A stretch of 36,396 nucleotides of DNA from Lachnospiraceae bacterium (GTDB lineage: Bacteria > Bacillota > Clostridia > Lachnospirales > Lachnospiraceae), in NCBI GenBank assembly GCA_017544405.1, contig JAFYEE010000047.1, positions 1 to 36,396 on the forward strand. The letters run 5' to 3'. Positions 7,661 to 15,865 of this stretch are shown here, one piece after another. Below the pieces are notes generated by a model, which worked only from the letters and a program-made list of their open reading frames with translations, did not search any database and was not told the DNA's origin. The translations under genes were made by a program, and so were the position numbers. Every line of letters begins with the position of its first letter. The first letter of the stretch is position 1.

Positions 7661-8374
7661 ATGGCAGGAAAAATTTGGAAGCTGATGCGCCAGCTCCTCT
7701 TCCCGCTGCGCTGTCCGGTGTGCGACGGCATCGTCACGCCCTTCGGCGAGAAGATCTGCACGAAGTGCATCCCGCTCCTTCCGCCCCTCGCACCTCCCTT
7801 CTGCCTCAGATGCGGCAAGAAGCTGCAGTCGGCGGGGGAGCTCTGCGAGGCCTGCAGCTCCGGACATCCGCTCTTTGTGCGGGGACGCGCCCTTTTTGAT
7901 TACGCCGGGGCGGCCCTTCCGATCTATCGTTTCAAGTACGGCGGACGGAGAGAATATGCGGATTTCTTCGGGGAGGAAACGGAGCGGGTCCTCGGCGATT
8001 ATCTCCGACAGTCCGGCACGGAGGCACTGATTCCGATCCCAATCCACAAAAGCCGCGGGAAAAGCCGCGGATACAACCAGGCGGCGGTCTATGCCCGGGC
8101 CATTTCCCGGCATACCGGAATCCCGGTCCGGGAGGACTGTCTGAAACGTGTCCGAAACACCGCTCCGATGAAGACTTTGAGCCCGCGGGAGCGCCAAAAT
8201 AATTTGAAAAAGGCTTTTATTGTACCCGGAAATGAGGTAAAATTGAACAGAGTAATGCTTGTGGACGACATCTTCACGACGGGTGCGACGATGAACGAGG
8301 CGGCAGGCATTCTCCGCGCGGCAGGAGTGAAGGAAATTTATTTTGTGACGCTCGCTGCCGGAACCGGTGTATGA
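7661..8374 (+). CDS. comF: ComF-family amidophosphoribosyltransferase-like protein
   Basis: A 237-residue ComFC-type protein. The N-terminus carries eight cysteines in four CxxC pairs (18/21, 33/36, 48/51, 62/65), the zinc-binding double-zinc-ribbon of this family. The C-terminal half is a type I phosphoribosyltransferase fold with the PRPP loop VMLVDDIFTTGAT at 198-210 and the family block PIPIHKSRGKSRGYNQA. In naturally competent bacteria ComF helps single-stranded DNA uptake and processing. No other competence gene is in the window, so competence is not shown. It starts one base after the recD2 stop and is followed 15 bases later by yvyF, as comFC-yvyF in B. subtilis. Confidence 0.9.
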   Translation: MAGKIWKLMRQLLFPLRCPVCDGIVTPFGEKICTKCIPLLPPLAPPFCLRCGKKLQSAGELCEACSSGHPLFVRGRALFDYAGAALPIYRFKYGGRREYADFFGEETERVLGDYLRQSGTEALIPIPIHKSRGKSRGYNQAAVYARAISRHTGIPVREDCLKRVRNTAPMKTLSPRERQNNLKKAFIVPGNEVKLNRVMLVDDIFTTGATMNEAAGILRAAGVKEIYFVTLAAGTGV

Positions 8375-8389
8375 AAAGGAGCGCAGAAT

Positions 8390-8803
8390 ATGAACGTAAG
8401 GAATTGCAGAAAATGCGGTAAGATCTTTAACTATGTCACCGGACCTGTCATGTGTCAGGCCTGCAGGGAGAAGATGGAAGTCAAATTCCAGGAGGTCAAG
8501 GCATACATTCGCGAACACAAGGGCGTGGGGATCAATGAAGTCGCCGAGGCCTGCGATGTCGAGCCCCAGCAGATCACGCAGTGGCTGCGGGACGATCGTC
8601 TGGAGGTGACGGAGGATTCCGCCCTGATGCTGAACTGTGAGAGCTGCGGCGCGCCGATCCGTTCCGGCAAGTACTGTGAACGCTGCAAGGCACAGATGAC
8701 CGGAAGCTTCCGTGCGATCACGAATTCCAACCGGCCTGCACAGCCGCAGAAGCCGAGCAGGGATCCCAGAGAGAATCCCAAGATGCGCTTTCTGGATTCC
8801 TGA
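8390..8803 (+). CDS. yvyF: YvyF-like flagellar-operon zinc-ribbon protein
   Basis: A 137-residue small regulator-like protein. The N-terminal zinc ribbon uses Cys6/Cys9 and Cys22/Cys25, a second uses Cys83/Cys86 and Cys96/Cys99. Between them residues 46-71 (VGINEVAEACDVEPQQITQWLRDDRL) have the pattern of a helix-turn-helix. The family (called YvyF or a flagellar operon protein) is found after comF in B. subtilis, ahead of flgM. Its biochemical role is not settled; DNA binding is plausible from the helix-turn-helix. The C-terminal 25 residues are Pro/Arg-rich and probably disordered. No flgM follows; two membrane-protein genes come instead. Confidence 0.82.
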   Translation: MNVRNCRKCGKIFNYVTGPVMCQACREKMEVKFQEVKAYIREHKGVGINEVAEACDVEPQQITQWLRDDRLEVTEDSALMLNCESCGAPIRSGKYCERCKAQMTGSFRAITNSNRPAQPQKPSRDPRENPKMRFLDS

Positions 8804-8819
8804 CGGAGGGACTTGAACT

Positions 8820-9206
8820 GTGCTGAATGAAGAACGCATCGCACTTATGACGCGGATGGCTTCCTATGAGGCGGGGGAAGGCAAGAGAAATATGCAGATC
8901 GGAAGATTTTTCCGGGGGGACTATGTCGCCATACAGGTTCTGAAGTCCTTTGTCAGTGCCACCATCTCCTTTCTCATGATTTTTGCCATCTATGTCTATT
9001 ACAATCTGGAGAGCTTCATGGAGGAGCTCTACGAGATCGATCTGCTCGCCTTTGCGCGGGACATCCTGACAAAATATGCATGGTTTGTCGGCGTGTATAT
9101 CGTGATCGCATATATTGTATGTACCGTGAAGTATGCGCATTCCCGCAGGAATCTGCATGCTTACTACAACAATCTGAAGAAGCTGGGTCACATGTACCAG
9201 AAGTAA
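8820..9206 (+). CDS. Unrecognised small membrane protein
   Basis: A 128-residue protein that I do not recognise. A charged N-terminal segment of about 40 residues precedes two predicted membrane helices, roughly residues 43-64 (FVSATISFLMIFAIYVYY) and 88-107 (FVGVYIVIAYIVCTVKYA), and a basic, Tyr/Asn-rich tail ends in HMYQK. The start is GTG 8820 with GGAGGG about 10 bases upstream. It lies between yvyF and another membrane protein and upstream of cdaA in the same tight run, so a role in membrane-linked c-di-AMP signalling or in flagellar/envelope function is possible but not shown. Confidence 0.75.
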   Translation: MLNEERIALMTRMASYEAGEGKRNMQIGRFFRGDYVAIQVLKSFVSATISFLMIFAIYVYYNLESFMEELYEIDLLAFARDILTKYAWFVGVYIVIAYIVCTVKYAHSRRNLHAYYNNLKKLGHMYQK

Positions 9207-9223
9207 GACCCGGCAGGTGTGTT

Positions 9224-10477
9224 ATGGCAAAATTACTCGAGATACGTGAGCAAATTAAATCCGTCTACAGCAGACTGGAGTGGATCCTGATCCCGGTCGG
9301 AAAGCTGATTCTGGCAGGGATCGTACTGATGGTTCTGAACAATCGTATGGGTTACATGATCCGGATCGATAACGGGATGATCGTTCTCCTTGCCGCGCTT
9401 ATGTGCGCCTTTCTTCCCACCGGTGCGATCCTTCTTTTCGCGACCCTTTTTGCGATGCTGCATCTCTATGCGCTGTCCCTGGAGGTCGCGGTACTGGGGC
9501 TGGTCGTCTTTCTGCTGATCTATCTGCTGTACCTGCGGTTTGCACCCGGCGAGAGCCTGGTGGTGGTCGGTACCGCGCTTCTGTGTGCATGGAAGATGCC
9601 TTACATGGTACCGATCGTCATGGGTCTGGTCGGAAGTGCCGCTTCCGCCGTCTCGGTGGCCTGCGGCGTGCTGGCCTTTGGTTTTCTGGATATCGTGACG
9701 GACAATGCGACGAATATCAGCACCATGGCGGACGAGGAGACACTGGTCAAGCTCCGCATGGTGGTGGATGCGCTTCTGGCCAATCGCCAGATGATGGCGT
9801 TGGCCCTGATCTTTGCAGCGACGACCATCGTGGTCTACCTGATCCGCAGGCTGTCCATCGAGCATGCATGGACGATCGCGATTGTGGCCGGCCTGATCTT
9901 TGACATGGTCATGCTGCTGGTCGCGGATCTGTTTTATGACCTTGAGCTTTCCTTCCTCAATATCTTTCTGGTATCGCTTCTGTCCTTTGTCGTGGCGATG
10001 GTTCTGCAGTTCTTCCGGTTCTGCGTGGATTACGGACGGACGGAACGGGTGCAGTTCGAGGATGATGAGTATTATTACTACGTGAAGGCGATCCCCAAGA
10101 TGATGATGCCGCAGAGCAGCCGCACCGTGAAGCGGATCAATCAGACGCGCCACGGTGCGATGGTGACCGGACGCGTGGGCCGCAGAGGCAGCGTGGAGGA
10201 AGAGACCGGCACCGAGGAGGATTACGAGGAGTTCCATCAGGAATTTGCCCGTCGCAACTCCGGCCGGAGTGCGTCCGTGCTGGATGATGACGGCGGTTTT
10301 GGGTTTGAGTCTTTTGAGGATGTACGGCCGGCGGGCAGTCGCTACAGATCCGCTTCCGGATCGGGGCGGACGCGCTATGCCGGAATGGACGATGATTATA
10401 CTTCCCGTCCCGAGGGAAGGGATGCCGACGATGCCGGGGACGGTGACGGGGCAGGAGATTACGAGGAGCTTTTTTAA
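9224..10477 (+). CDS. Unrecognised polytopic membrane protein upstream of cdaA
   Basis: A 417-residue protein. Residues 1-15 are soluble, then about eight hydrophobic segments run to about residue 270. A cytoplasmic-looking tail of roughly 140 residues follows, Tyr-rich at first (EDDEYYYYVKAIPKMMMPQSS) and then Arg/Gly/Glu/Asp-rich and probably disordered. I do not recognise the family or any catalytic motif. I chose ATG 9224 because an upstream extension would overlap the previous gene by more than 100 bases. Only 6 bases separate its stop from the cdaA ATG, so the two should be translated from the same message. Confidence 0.75.
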   Translation: MAKLLEIREQIKSVYSRLEWILIPVGKLILAGIVLMVLNNRMGYMIRIDNGMIVLLAALMCAFLPTGAILLFATLFAMLHLYALSLEVAVLGLVVFLLIYLLYLRFAPGESLVVVGTALLCAWKMPYMVPIVMGLVGSAASAVSVACGVLAFGFLDIVTDNATNISTMADEETLVKLRMVVDALLANRQMMALALIFAATTIVVYLIRRLSIEHAWTIAIVAGLIFDMVMLLVADLFYDLELSFLNIFLVSLLSFVVAMVLQFFRFCVDYGRTERVQFEDDEYYYYVKAIPKMMMPQSSRTVKRINQTRHGAMVTGRVGRRGSVEEETGTEEDYEEFHQEFARRNSGRSASVLDDDGGFGFESFEDVRPAGSRYRSASGSGRTRYAGMDDDYTSRPEGRDADDAGDGDGAGDYEELF

Positions 10478-10483
10478 CGCAAG

Positions 10484-11362
10484 ATGCAGTGGATCAGTCA
10501 GGCGAAGGATGCCTTCAACAATTTCACGATTTACAGGACGACGATGGGGATTGAAGATATCATCGAGATCATCATCATCGCCATCCTGTTGTATTTTATC
10601 CTGCGTTGGATGAAGAACACCAGGGCGTGGGCTCTTTTGAAGGGCCTGATCGTCATTGGTGTTTTTTTGCTGATCGCGATGGCGCTTCAGATGCAGACCA
10701 TTCTCTGGCTGGCGAGAAATATCCTGCAGTTTGCGGTGATCGCGCTGATCATCGTGCTGCAGCCGGAGCTGCGCAAGGCGCTGGAGGATCTGGGCAAGAA
10801 GAATTTTCTTGGGGTGATCCTGAATCTGAATTCTCATGAATATGTGGACCGCACCTCGGAGAAAACCATCAATGAGATCGTCAAGGCCTGCACGGAGATG
10901 GCGAAGGTGCGGACCGGAAGCCTCATCTGCATCGAGCGGAAGGAGTCCCTGAAGTCCTTTGAGGAGACCGGGATCACGGTCGACGGCGAGGTCAGCAATC
11001 AGCTTCTGATCAATATTTTTGAGAAAAATACGCCGCTCCATGACGGAGCTGTCATTATCCGCGGCAACCGCGTCGCGTCGGCCACCTGCTACCTGCATCT
11101 GTCCACGAGCCTGACCATCAGCAAGGAGCTGGGAACCAGGCACCGGGCCGGGCTCGGACTCTCCGAGGAGTCCGACGCCGTGACGATCATCGTCTCCGAG
11201 GAGACCGGACGGATCGCGCTGGCGGTCGGCGGAGGACTGGAGCGTAATCTGACCGGGGATGTGCTGCGCAGTCGTCTCTGCGAGCTTCTTCTGAGCGTGG
11301 AACGGGAAGAAGATCCGAAGAATCACAGGATCGGAAGGAGGCGACACAAGAATCATGAGTAA
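10484..11362 (+). CDS. cdaA: CdaA diadenylate cyclase
   Basis: A 292-residue membrane-bound diadenylate cyclase that condenses two ATP into cyclic di-AMP, which controls potassium and osmolyte transport and cell-wall homeostasis. Three N-terminal membrane helices lie within about residues 25-95. The DAC domain has both signature motifs: DGA at 187-189 (in TPLHDGAVII) and RHR at 219-221 (in GTRHRAGLGLSEESDA). There is no obvious close ribosome binding site, and the nearest GAGGAG lies inside the end of the upstream gene, which suggests coupled translation. cdaR overlaps its last 8 bases, the usual cdaA-cdaR arrangement. The glmM gene normally found next is absent. Confidence 0.95.
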   Translation: MQWISQAKDAFNNFTIYRTTMGIEDIIEIIIIAILLYFILRWMKNTRAWALLKGLIVIGVFLLIAMALQMQTILWLARNILQFAVIALIIVLQPELRKALEDLGKKNFLGVILNLNSHEYVDRTSEKTINEIVKACTEMAKVRTGSLICIERKESLKSFEETGITVDGEVSNQLLINIFEKNTPLHDGAVIIRGNRVASATCYLHLSTSLTISKELGTRHRAGLGLSEESDAVTIIVSEETGRIALAVGGGLERNLTGDVLRSRLCELLLSVEREEDPKNHRIGRRRHKNHE

Positions 11363-12653
11363 GATCAAGAGCGCTCTCCATAAACTGCAGATGATGCTAT
11401 TTCACAACTGGGGTCTGAAGCTGATCTCTGTGCTCCTGGCGGTCGTGATCTGGTTCATCGTAGTGCAGGTCAACAATCCGACGGACACCAGAAGCTACAG
11501 CAATATCCACGTCACCTGGGTGAATGCGGATGTGCTCGATGCCCAGAACAAGGTATACGAGGTGCTGAACAATACGGACGTGGTGCGTGTCACGGTGCGT
11601 GCGCCGCGCAGCGTCCTGGAGAATCTGAGCGAGGCTGACATCGTGGCCGAGGCGGACATGTCCAAGCTGACTGATATCAACACGGTCGCCATCCGGTGCT
11701 ATACGACGACGGATGACACGGTCTATTCGGCAACACCCAATATTGAGTACGTGACCCTGAATGTCGAGGACAAGTCGAGCAAGTATGTACGGCTTACTTC
11801 GAACGTGAAGGGTGAGGTGGCGGAAGGCTATAAGTACAGCAGTGTATCCCTCGACCAGAATATGATCGAAATCTCCGGACCGGCTTCCGCCGTGCGCCAG
11901 GTATCGAAAGCCGGCGTGGAAGTGGATGTCACGGATGCCACCGGCAGCATGACCGCCAACATGGAGATCCTGCTCTATGATGCCGAGGGGAAAGTGCTGA
12001 ACCTGAGCAATATCACCAAGCAGACCGATTATGTCCGCGTGTCCGTGGAGATCCTGGCGACTAAGGAGGTTGAGCTCTTCGCTTCCGTGACCGGGAAGCC
12101 GAATGCGGAATATAAGAATACCGGAGAGGTGCTGATCAGCCCCGAGACCGTGACGCTGGCCGGTGCGCCGGCGAGGCTCGCCAATTTCTCCCGGCTGACG
12201 ATCTCCGATCCGATCGATATCACGGGGGCTACCTCCGATGTGACGGTGACGGTCAATCTGAACGATTATCTGCCGGATAACATGCTTTTTGCGGAGGATG
12301 ATTTTGACGGACTCGTCACGGTGACGGTTCCGGTGGAGCCGCTGGAATATCGCAGCTTCTCCATTTCGCAGAGTGCACTGACCTTCAAGAATGTACCGGA
12401 CAATGTCTCGGTTTCCACCGGCGGAGGCAATGTCAGTGTGATGATCGGCGGACTTGCCATGAAGCTGGATGAGCTGACGTCCGACCAGATCGCCGGAATG
12501 ATCGATGTCGGTTCCTGGATGCTCGAGGAGGGTCTGACGGAGCTGGAGGAGGGCGCTTATGATATGCCCATCGAGTTCACGCTTCCGAGCGGGCTCATCG
12601 CTGCGGATCATGTGACGATCCGGGTCTATGTCATGGAGGTCTCCGAAGAGTAA
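11355..12653 (+). CDS. cdaR: CdaR (YbbR-domain regulator of CdaA)
   Basis: A 432-residue protein with one N-terminal membrane anchor at about residues 15-38 (NWGLKLISVLLAVVIWFIVVQVN). A long extracytoplasmic beta-rich part follows that matches repeated YbbR domains (recurring patterns such as YVRLTSNVKGEVAEGYKYSSV and VELFASVTGKPNAEY, with an SGPASAV- or AGAPARL-type turn after each). I count about four repeats. CdaR binds and modulates CdaA in other Firmicutes. The ATG overlaps the end of cdaA and has GGAAGGAGG about 14 bases upstream. ptsH follows from its own promoter. Confidence 0.9.
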   Translation: MSKIKSALHKLQMMLFHNWGLKLISVLLAVVIWFIVVQVNNPTDTRSYSNIHVTWVNADVLDAQNKVYEVLNNTDVVRVTVRAPRSVLENLSEADIVAEADMSKLTDINTVAIRCYTTTDDTVYSATPNIEYVTLNVEDKSSKYVRLTSNVKGEVAEGYKYSSVSLDQNMIEISGPASAVRQVSKAGVEVDVTDATGSMTANMEILLYDAEGKVLNLSNITKQTDYVRVSVEILATKEVELFASVTGKPNAEYKNTGEVLISPETVTLAGAPARLANFSRLTISDPIDITGATSDVTVTVNLNDYLPDNMLFAEDDFDGLVTVTVPVEPLEYRSFSISQSALTFKNVPDNVSVSTGGGNVSVMIGGLAMKLDELTSDQIAGMIDVGSWMLEEGLTELEEGAYDMPIEFTLPSGLIAADHVTIRVYVMEVSEE

Positions 12654-12663
12654 CACAAGGGTA

Positions 12664-12692
12664 TTGAGTGTTGATTTAAAAAATGTTACAAT
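12664..12692 (+). promoter_or_regulatory. ptsH promoter (sigma-A type, extended -10)
   Basis: TTGAGT at 12664-12669, a 17-base spacer, then TACAAT at 12687-12692 with the TGn extension directly before it. The start would fall near 12699, leaving a leader of about 57 bases before the ptsH ATG. Confidence 0.78.
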
Positions 12693-12755
12693 ATTGGAAA
12701 CACAGGTGGACATCCATGTAACCGGAGACCCGGCAGGTGCCACGGAGGGTAAGAT

Positions 12756-13019
12756 ATGGTTAGTCAAAAGGTAGTCATCAAAAATCCTACCGGACTTCAT
12801 TTGAGACCGGCAGGGATCCTTTGCAAGGAAGCCATGCAGTACAAGTCTTTGATCACGTTCCGGTTTCGCGACAATACAGCGAATGCCAAAAGCGTTCTGA
12901 GTGTGCTCGGAGCTTGCGTGAAATGCGGAGACGAGATCGAGTTTGTATGTGATGGCGAAGATGAAGAGGCAGCATTGAATACGCTGGTTGCAGCTGTGGA
13001 GAGCGGTCTCGGAGAATAA
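12756..13019 (+). CDS. ptsH: HPr phosphocarrier protein of the PTS
   Basis: An 87-residue HPr, the standard length. GLHLRPAG places the catalytic phosphoryl-accepting histidine exactly at residue 15, and AKSVLSVLG places the regulatory serine exactly at residue 46. It can therefore carry phosphate from enzyme I to sugar-specific EIIs and also be a target of HPr kinase in Gram-positive catabolite repression. GGAGG lies about 8 bases before the ATG. The gene is a single unit with its own promoter and terminator; enzyme I (ptsI) is not next to it, unlike in many ptsHI operons. Confidence 0.93.
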   Translation: MVSQKVVIKNPTGLHLRPAGILCKEAMQYKSLITFRFRDNTANAKSVLSVLGACVKCGDEIEFVCDGEDEEAALNTLVAAVESGLGE

Positions 13020-13024
13020 CAGTA

Positions 13025-13053
13025 AGCCCGTTCCCGAAGGGGAGCGGGCTTTT
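13025..13053 (+). terminator. Intrinsic terminator of ptsH
   Basis: AGCCCGTTCCC pairs over 11 positions (one G.T) with GGGAGCGGGCT around a GAAG tetraloop, followed by TTT. The U-run is short, so some read-through into the next glycosyltransferase is possible. Confidence 0.85.
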
Positions 13054-13091
13054 CACATTCCCGGGAAGCCGGGGATATAAGAGGGGATGGA

Positions 13092-13865
13092 ATGAAGCAA
13101 ACGGAGATGGTCAGCATCGTCATACCGGTCTATGGCCTGGAACATCTGATCCGCGAGACCATGGATTATGTGCGGGCCCAGACGTATACGGACTGGGAGC
13201 TGATCCTGGTGGACGACCGGAGCCCGGACACCAGCGTCGACCTGATCGAGCAGTACTGCCGGGAATATCCGGGCTGCAGGATCCGCCTGCTGCGGCAGGA
13301 GCGCAACCGGGGGCCGGCCCTGGCCAGAAACCGTGGCGTGGAAGCGGCCGAGGGAAGGTACCTGGCCTTCCTGGACGGCGATGATATCTGGGAGCCGGAC
13401 AAGCTCCGCAGAGAACTGGAGTTCCTGAAAGAGAAGGATGCAGCCTTCGTCTTTATGAGCTATGAATTTGCGGAGCCGGACGGGCACGGAACCGGGCGGA
13501 TCGCGCATGCGCCGGAGACGCTGACCTACCGGGAGGCGCTTCGCAATACGACGATTTTTACTTCCACGGTGATGTTTGATCTGGAGAAGATTCCGAAGGA
13601 GAAGCTTCGGATGCCGGATATGAAGAGCGAAGATACCGCGCTGTGGTGGAGCCTTCTGCGGGAAGGCATCACGGCCTACGGGCTCGATGAGACACTGGTG
13701 CGCTACCGCAGACCGGCGCCCGGACAGAAGAGCCTTTCCTCGAACAAAGTAGAAGCCCTGCGCCGGATCTGGAATCTGTACCGGAAAGCAGAGCATCTGA
13801 GCGTTCCGCGCAGCATGGGGAATTTCGTCCTGTGGGCGGTAAATGCGGTGCGCAGGAGATTGTAG
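13092..13865 (+). CDS. Glycosyltransferase family 2 (TuaG/EpsE-like)
   Basis: A 257-residue GT2 enzyme with a full GT-A motif set: VSIVIPVYG at 7-15, LVDDRSPD at about 38-45, GPALARNRGVEAAEGRYLAFLDGDD with the DGDD metal site near residue 97, and the SEDTALWWSLLREG acceptor block near 178. It resembles small capsule/teichuronic-acid GT2 enzymes such as TuaG. No strong promoter is seen between the ptsH terminator and the ATG, though a weak TATAAG lies at 13076. It converges with the minus-strand operon that ends at 13895, and I see no terminator in the 29 bases between. Confidence 0.88.
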   Translation: MKQTEMVSIVIPVYGLEHLIRETMDYVRAQTYTDWELILVDDRSPDTSVDLIEQYCREYPGCRIRLLRQERNRGPALARNRGVEAAEGRYLAFLDGDDIWEPDKLRRELEFLKEKDAAFVFMSYEFAEPDGHGTGRIAHAPETLTYREALRNTTIFTSTVMFDLEKIPKEKLRMPDMKSEDTALWWSLLREGITAYGLDETLVRYRRPAPGQKSLSSNKVEALRRIWNLYRKAEHLSVPRSMGNFVLWAVNAVRRRL

Positions 13866-13894
13866 GAAGGAAGCCGTCCGCGCCCTGTAAGCCG

Positions 13895-14839
13895 TCAGCG
13901 GAAGAGAATATAATATCCGTCCTCCTCTACCCGGACCGGGATCACCTGAAGGCTCAGCTCCTCCGCGAGATACGAAAGAGCGGCCCGGTCGGTCCGTTCG
14001 CAACCGGGAAGGACAATGTAATCCACACCGGCGTCCAGCGCTGCCCTGCAGCTTTGGATGCCGTTTTTATTATCCCTGGCTTCCGCGATGGAGGCTGCGT
14101 CCGTATAGTACAGAGAGTCCCAGTCGAAGGCAAAGAAGAAGACGTCCTGAAGCTCTACGGCGTACATCCAGTCGTAGAGATCCTGCAGGGAATCCGGGTA
14201 GGTATCGTAGGTAAAGCCGTCCAGGGAAGGATCCCAGAAATCGCGTCCGTAGAGCGGGCGCAGATCGTTTGTGACCATCGGAAGATAGGTCATGACCTCG
14301 CGGGGCCCCCACACGACGGGCCGATCGGACCCTTCCGGCGATTGCTCCAGAAGAGCATTGGTCAGCTCCTCTAAGGTCGCACGATCCCCCGGGAGGGCGT
14401 AGGAGCGCCAGCTCTGGTAGCCTGCGTCTCCGCACAGAAGAAGGAGCAGCAGGAGGACGAGAAGGAGCAGGGGAGGGGCGTATTTTTCGCGGAAAGCGGT
14501 CGCATGGATCCCTTCCTTTTGCCACCGGCACAGGATCCAGGCAAAAAGCCGGGTCAGGAAAAGGGCGGTAACCGGCAGTACGGGGATCATGGACCAGAGA
14601 GCACGGTAATCATAGTATGCACTCTGATACCAGGACAGAAGAAGCGCGGTGGGCGGGAAAAGGCACAGCACGGCGAGCGCGCCCGAAGCGATGAGCAGGG
14701 GGCGGTTTTCTTTTCCGGCTTCCTTTCGTACCTGCGGGAAGGCCAGGGCGGCAAGCAGACCCGTCAGGAAGAGGGCTGTCAGCTTGGCGCCGCTTGTATA
14801 GGTGAGGTATTCCTGCATCAGAACGGAGAAGGATTTCAT
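13895..14839 (-). CDS. Membrane protein, GT-C-like C-terminal half
   Basis: A 314-residue protein. About four membrane helices lie in the first 145 residues, including a run of eight leucines with one valine nearby. The remaining 165 residues form a soluble extracytoplasmic domain rich in Tyr, Trp and Asp, ending in VDYIVLPGCE and VRVEEDGYYILFR. That ending is like the C-terminal soluble domain of large GT-C-type transferases that use lipid-linked sugars. The ATG overlaps the stop of the preceding membrane-protein gene (ATGA), and the two may together represent one long transferase split in two. I cannot name the family with certainty. Confidence 0.65.
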   Translation of the reverse strand: MKSFSVLMQEYLTYTSGAKLTALFLTGLLAALAFPQVRKEAGKENRPLLIASGALAVLCLFPPTALLLSWYQSAYYDYRALWSMIPVLPVTALFLTRLFAWILCRWQKEGIHATAFREKYAPPLLLLVLLLLLLLCGDAGYQSWRSYALPGDRATLEELTNALLEQSPEGSDRPVVWGPREVMTYLPMVTNDLRPLYGRDFWDPSLDGFTYDTYPDSLQDLYDWMYAVELQDVFFFAFDWDSLYYTDAASIAEARDNKNGIQSCRAALDAGVDYIVLPGCERTDRAALSYLAEELSLQVIPVRVEEDGYYILFR

Positions 14840-15846
14840 GAGGGCTGCACCTCCCTTCTGCGAAGGAGCAAGGTGGCCGCGATCAGAGAAAGCAAAAGAA
14901 GCAGGGTCATTCCGACGCCGAACCGGGTCCAGAGGATCACGGATTCCGTCAGGACCGCCAGCGCGCAGAGTACGAACCGGCGCTCACGGAAGGCTGCGAT
15001 CAGAGCGGGGACCAGCACCCAGAGACGGATGGATACGCCGGTAAATCCGGCATGCAGGAGCGAAAACCCTTCGGTACCCGGCAGCGAATCGCTTGCCAGG
15101 ACCAGAAAGGCGGCGAGGAAGAGAAAGATCCCGCGCTTCCTTCGCGCGTCCGCATCCGCTCCGGGGAAGAATATTCTCCCCAGATAAGCGAAGGCGCAAT
15201 ATCCGTTGACCCCCCAGAAGACAGGCATCAGCTGCCATACCACCGTGGTGGCGGGCAGGGAGAAGGCTCGGGCAAAAATTGCATAGAAGGAGGGAAGCAC
15301 CAGAATCTTCAGCCGGGAAGGAATGCCGGCACTATAGGGCAGACCGGTCATGGGATTGGTTTCGTAGAAGGGAGCGCCGCTCAGGAGCGTCTGTACCGTC
15401 TCCGCAGTCATATCCCCGGTGATGGCCACATGGGAGCCCAGCGCGATATAGACAAGCTGCGCAGCGATCAGAAGAAACGCGGCCGCGCCGAAAACGGCAG
15501 TCACAGAGTCCGCGGGAGCCTTGTCCTTTTTGCGCTCTTTTGGTTCCGGCGAAGATTTCAGGGCACGCAGGAAGGTGCGCACCAGGGTGAAGAGATAGGA
15601 GACCGTGGCAACCAGGATCCAGAGGAGGCCGGCGGTCTTCAGACAGAAGGCGATGCCCTCCCCCCGGATCAGCGTCAGCAGATGCGCTGCCTCCGTCAGA
15701 AGTAGCAAAACAAGGCTTCCGGAGAGATATTTTTCCGGGAGCCCTGCTCTTTTTTTCTGTAGATCGTCGAGCGCCGCCATCAGTCCCTGCCCCGTCAGAA
15801 ACGGGAGCAGAAGCAGCAGGACGGCCGCCAGCAGCAGATGAATCAT
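14836..15846 (-). CDS. Membrane protein (DUF6077-like), GT-C-like N-terminal half
   Basis: A 336-residue integral membrane protein with roughly eight or nine hydrophobic segments. A charged cytoplasmic loop lies near residues 97-111 (SSPEPKERKKDKAPAD). An extracytoplasmic loop holds GDMTAETVQTLLSG and NPMTGLPY, a position where GT-C enzymes carry catalytic acidic residues. The DUF6077 assignment is from memory of Lachnospiraceae membrane proteins and is tentative. GAGG precedes the ATG by about 7 bases. It lies 19 bases after a GtrB-type transferase and overlaps the next membrane gene by four bases. Confidence 0.65.
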   Translation of the reverse strand: MIHLLLAAVLLLLLPFLTGQGLMAALDDLQKKRAGLPEKYLSGSLVLLLLTEAAHLLTLIRGEGIAFCLKTAGLLWILVATVSYLFTLVRTFLRALKSSPEPKERKKDKAPADSVTAVFGAAAFLLIAAQLVYIALGSHVAITGDMTAETVQTLLSGAPFYETNPMTGLPYSAGIPSRLKILVLPSFYAIFARAFSLPATTVVWQLMPVFWGVNGYCAFAYLGRIFFPGADADARRKRGIFLFLAAFLVLASDSLPGTEGFSLLHAGFTGVSIRLWVLVPALIAAFRERRFVLCALAVLTESVILWTRFGVGMTLLLLLSLIAATLLLRRREVQPS

Positions 15847-15865
15847 AACGTGCCTCGTTCGGAAG

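Noticed and set aside
9233..11368. A 711-codon minus-strand open frame opposite the membrane-protein and cdaA genes
   Set aside because: It covers two real genes and part of their junction, and its product is His/Asp/Gln-rich with no recognisable domain.
13058..13067. TTCCCGGGAA palindrome after the ptsH terminator
   Set aside because: Short and common in GC-rich DNA; there is no promoter of quality next to it to give it meaning.
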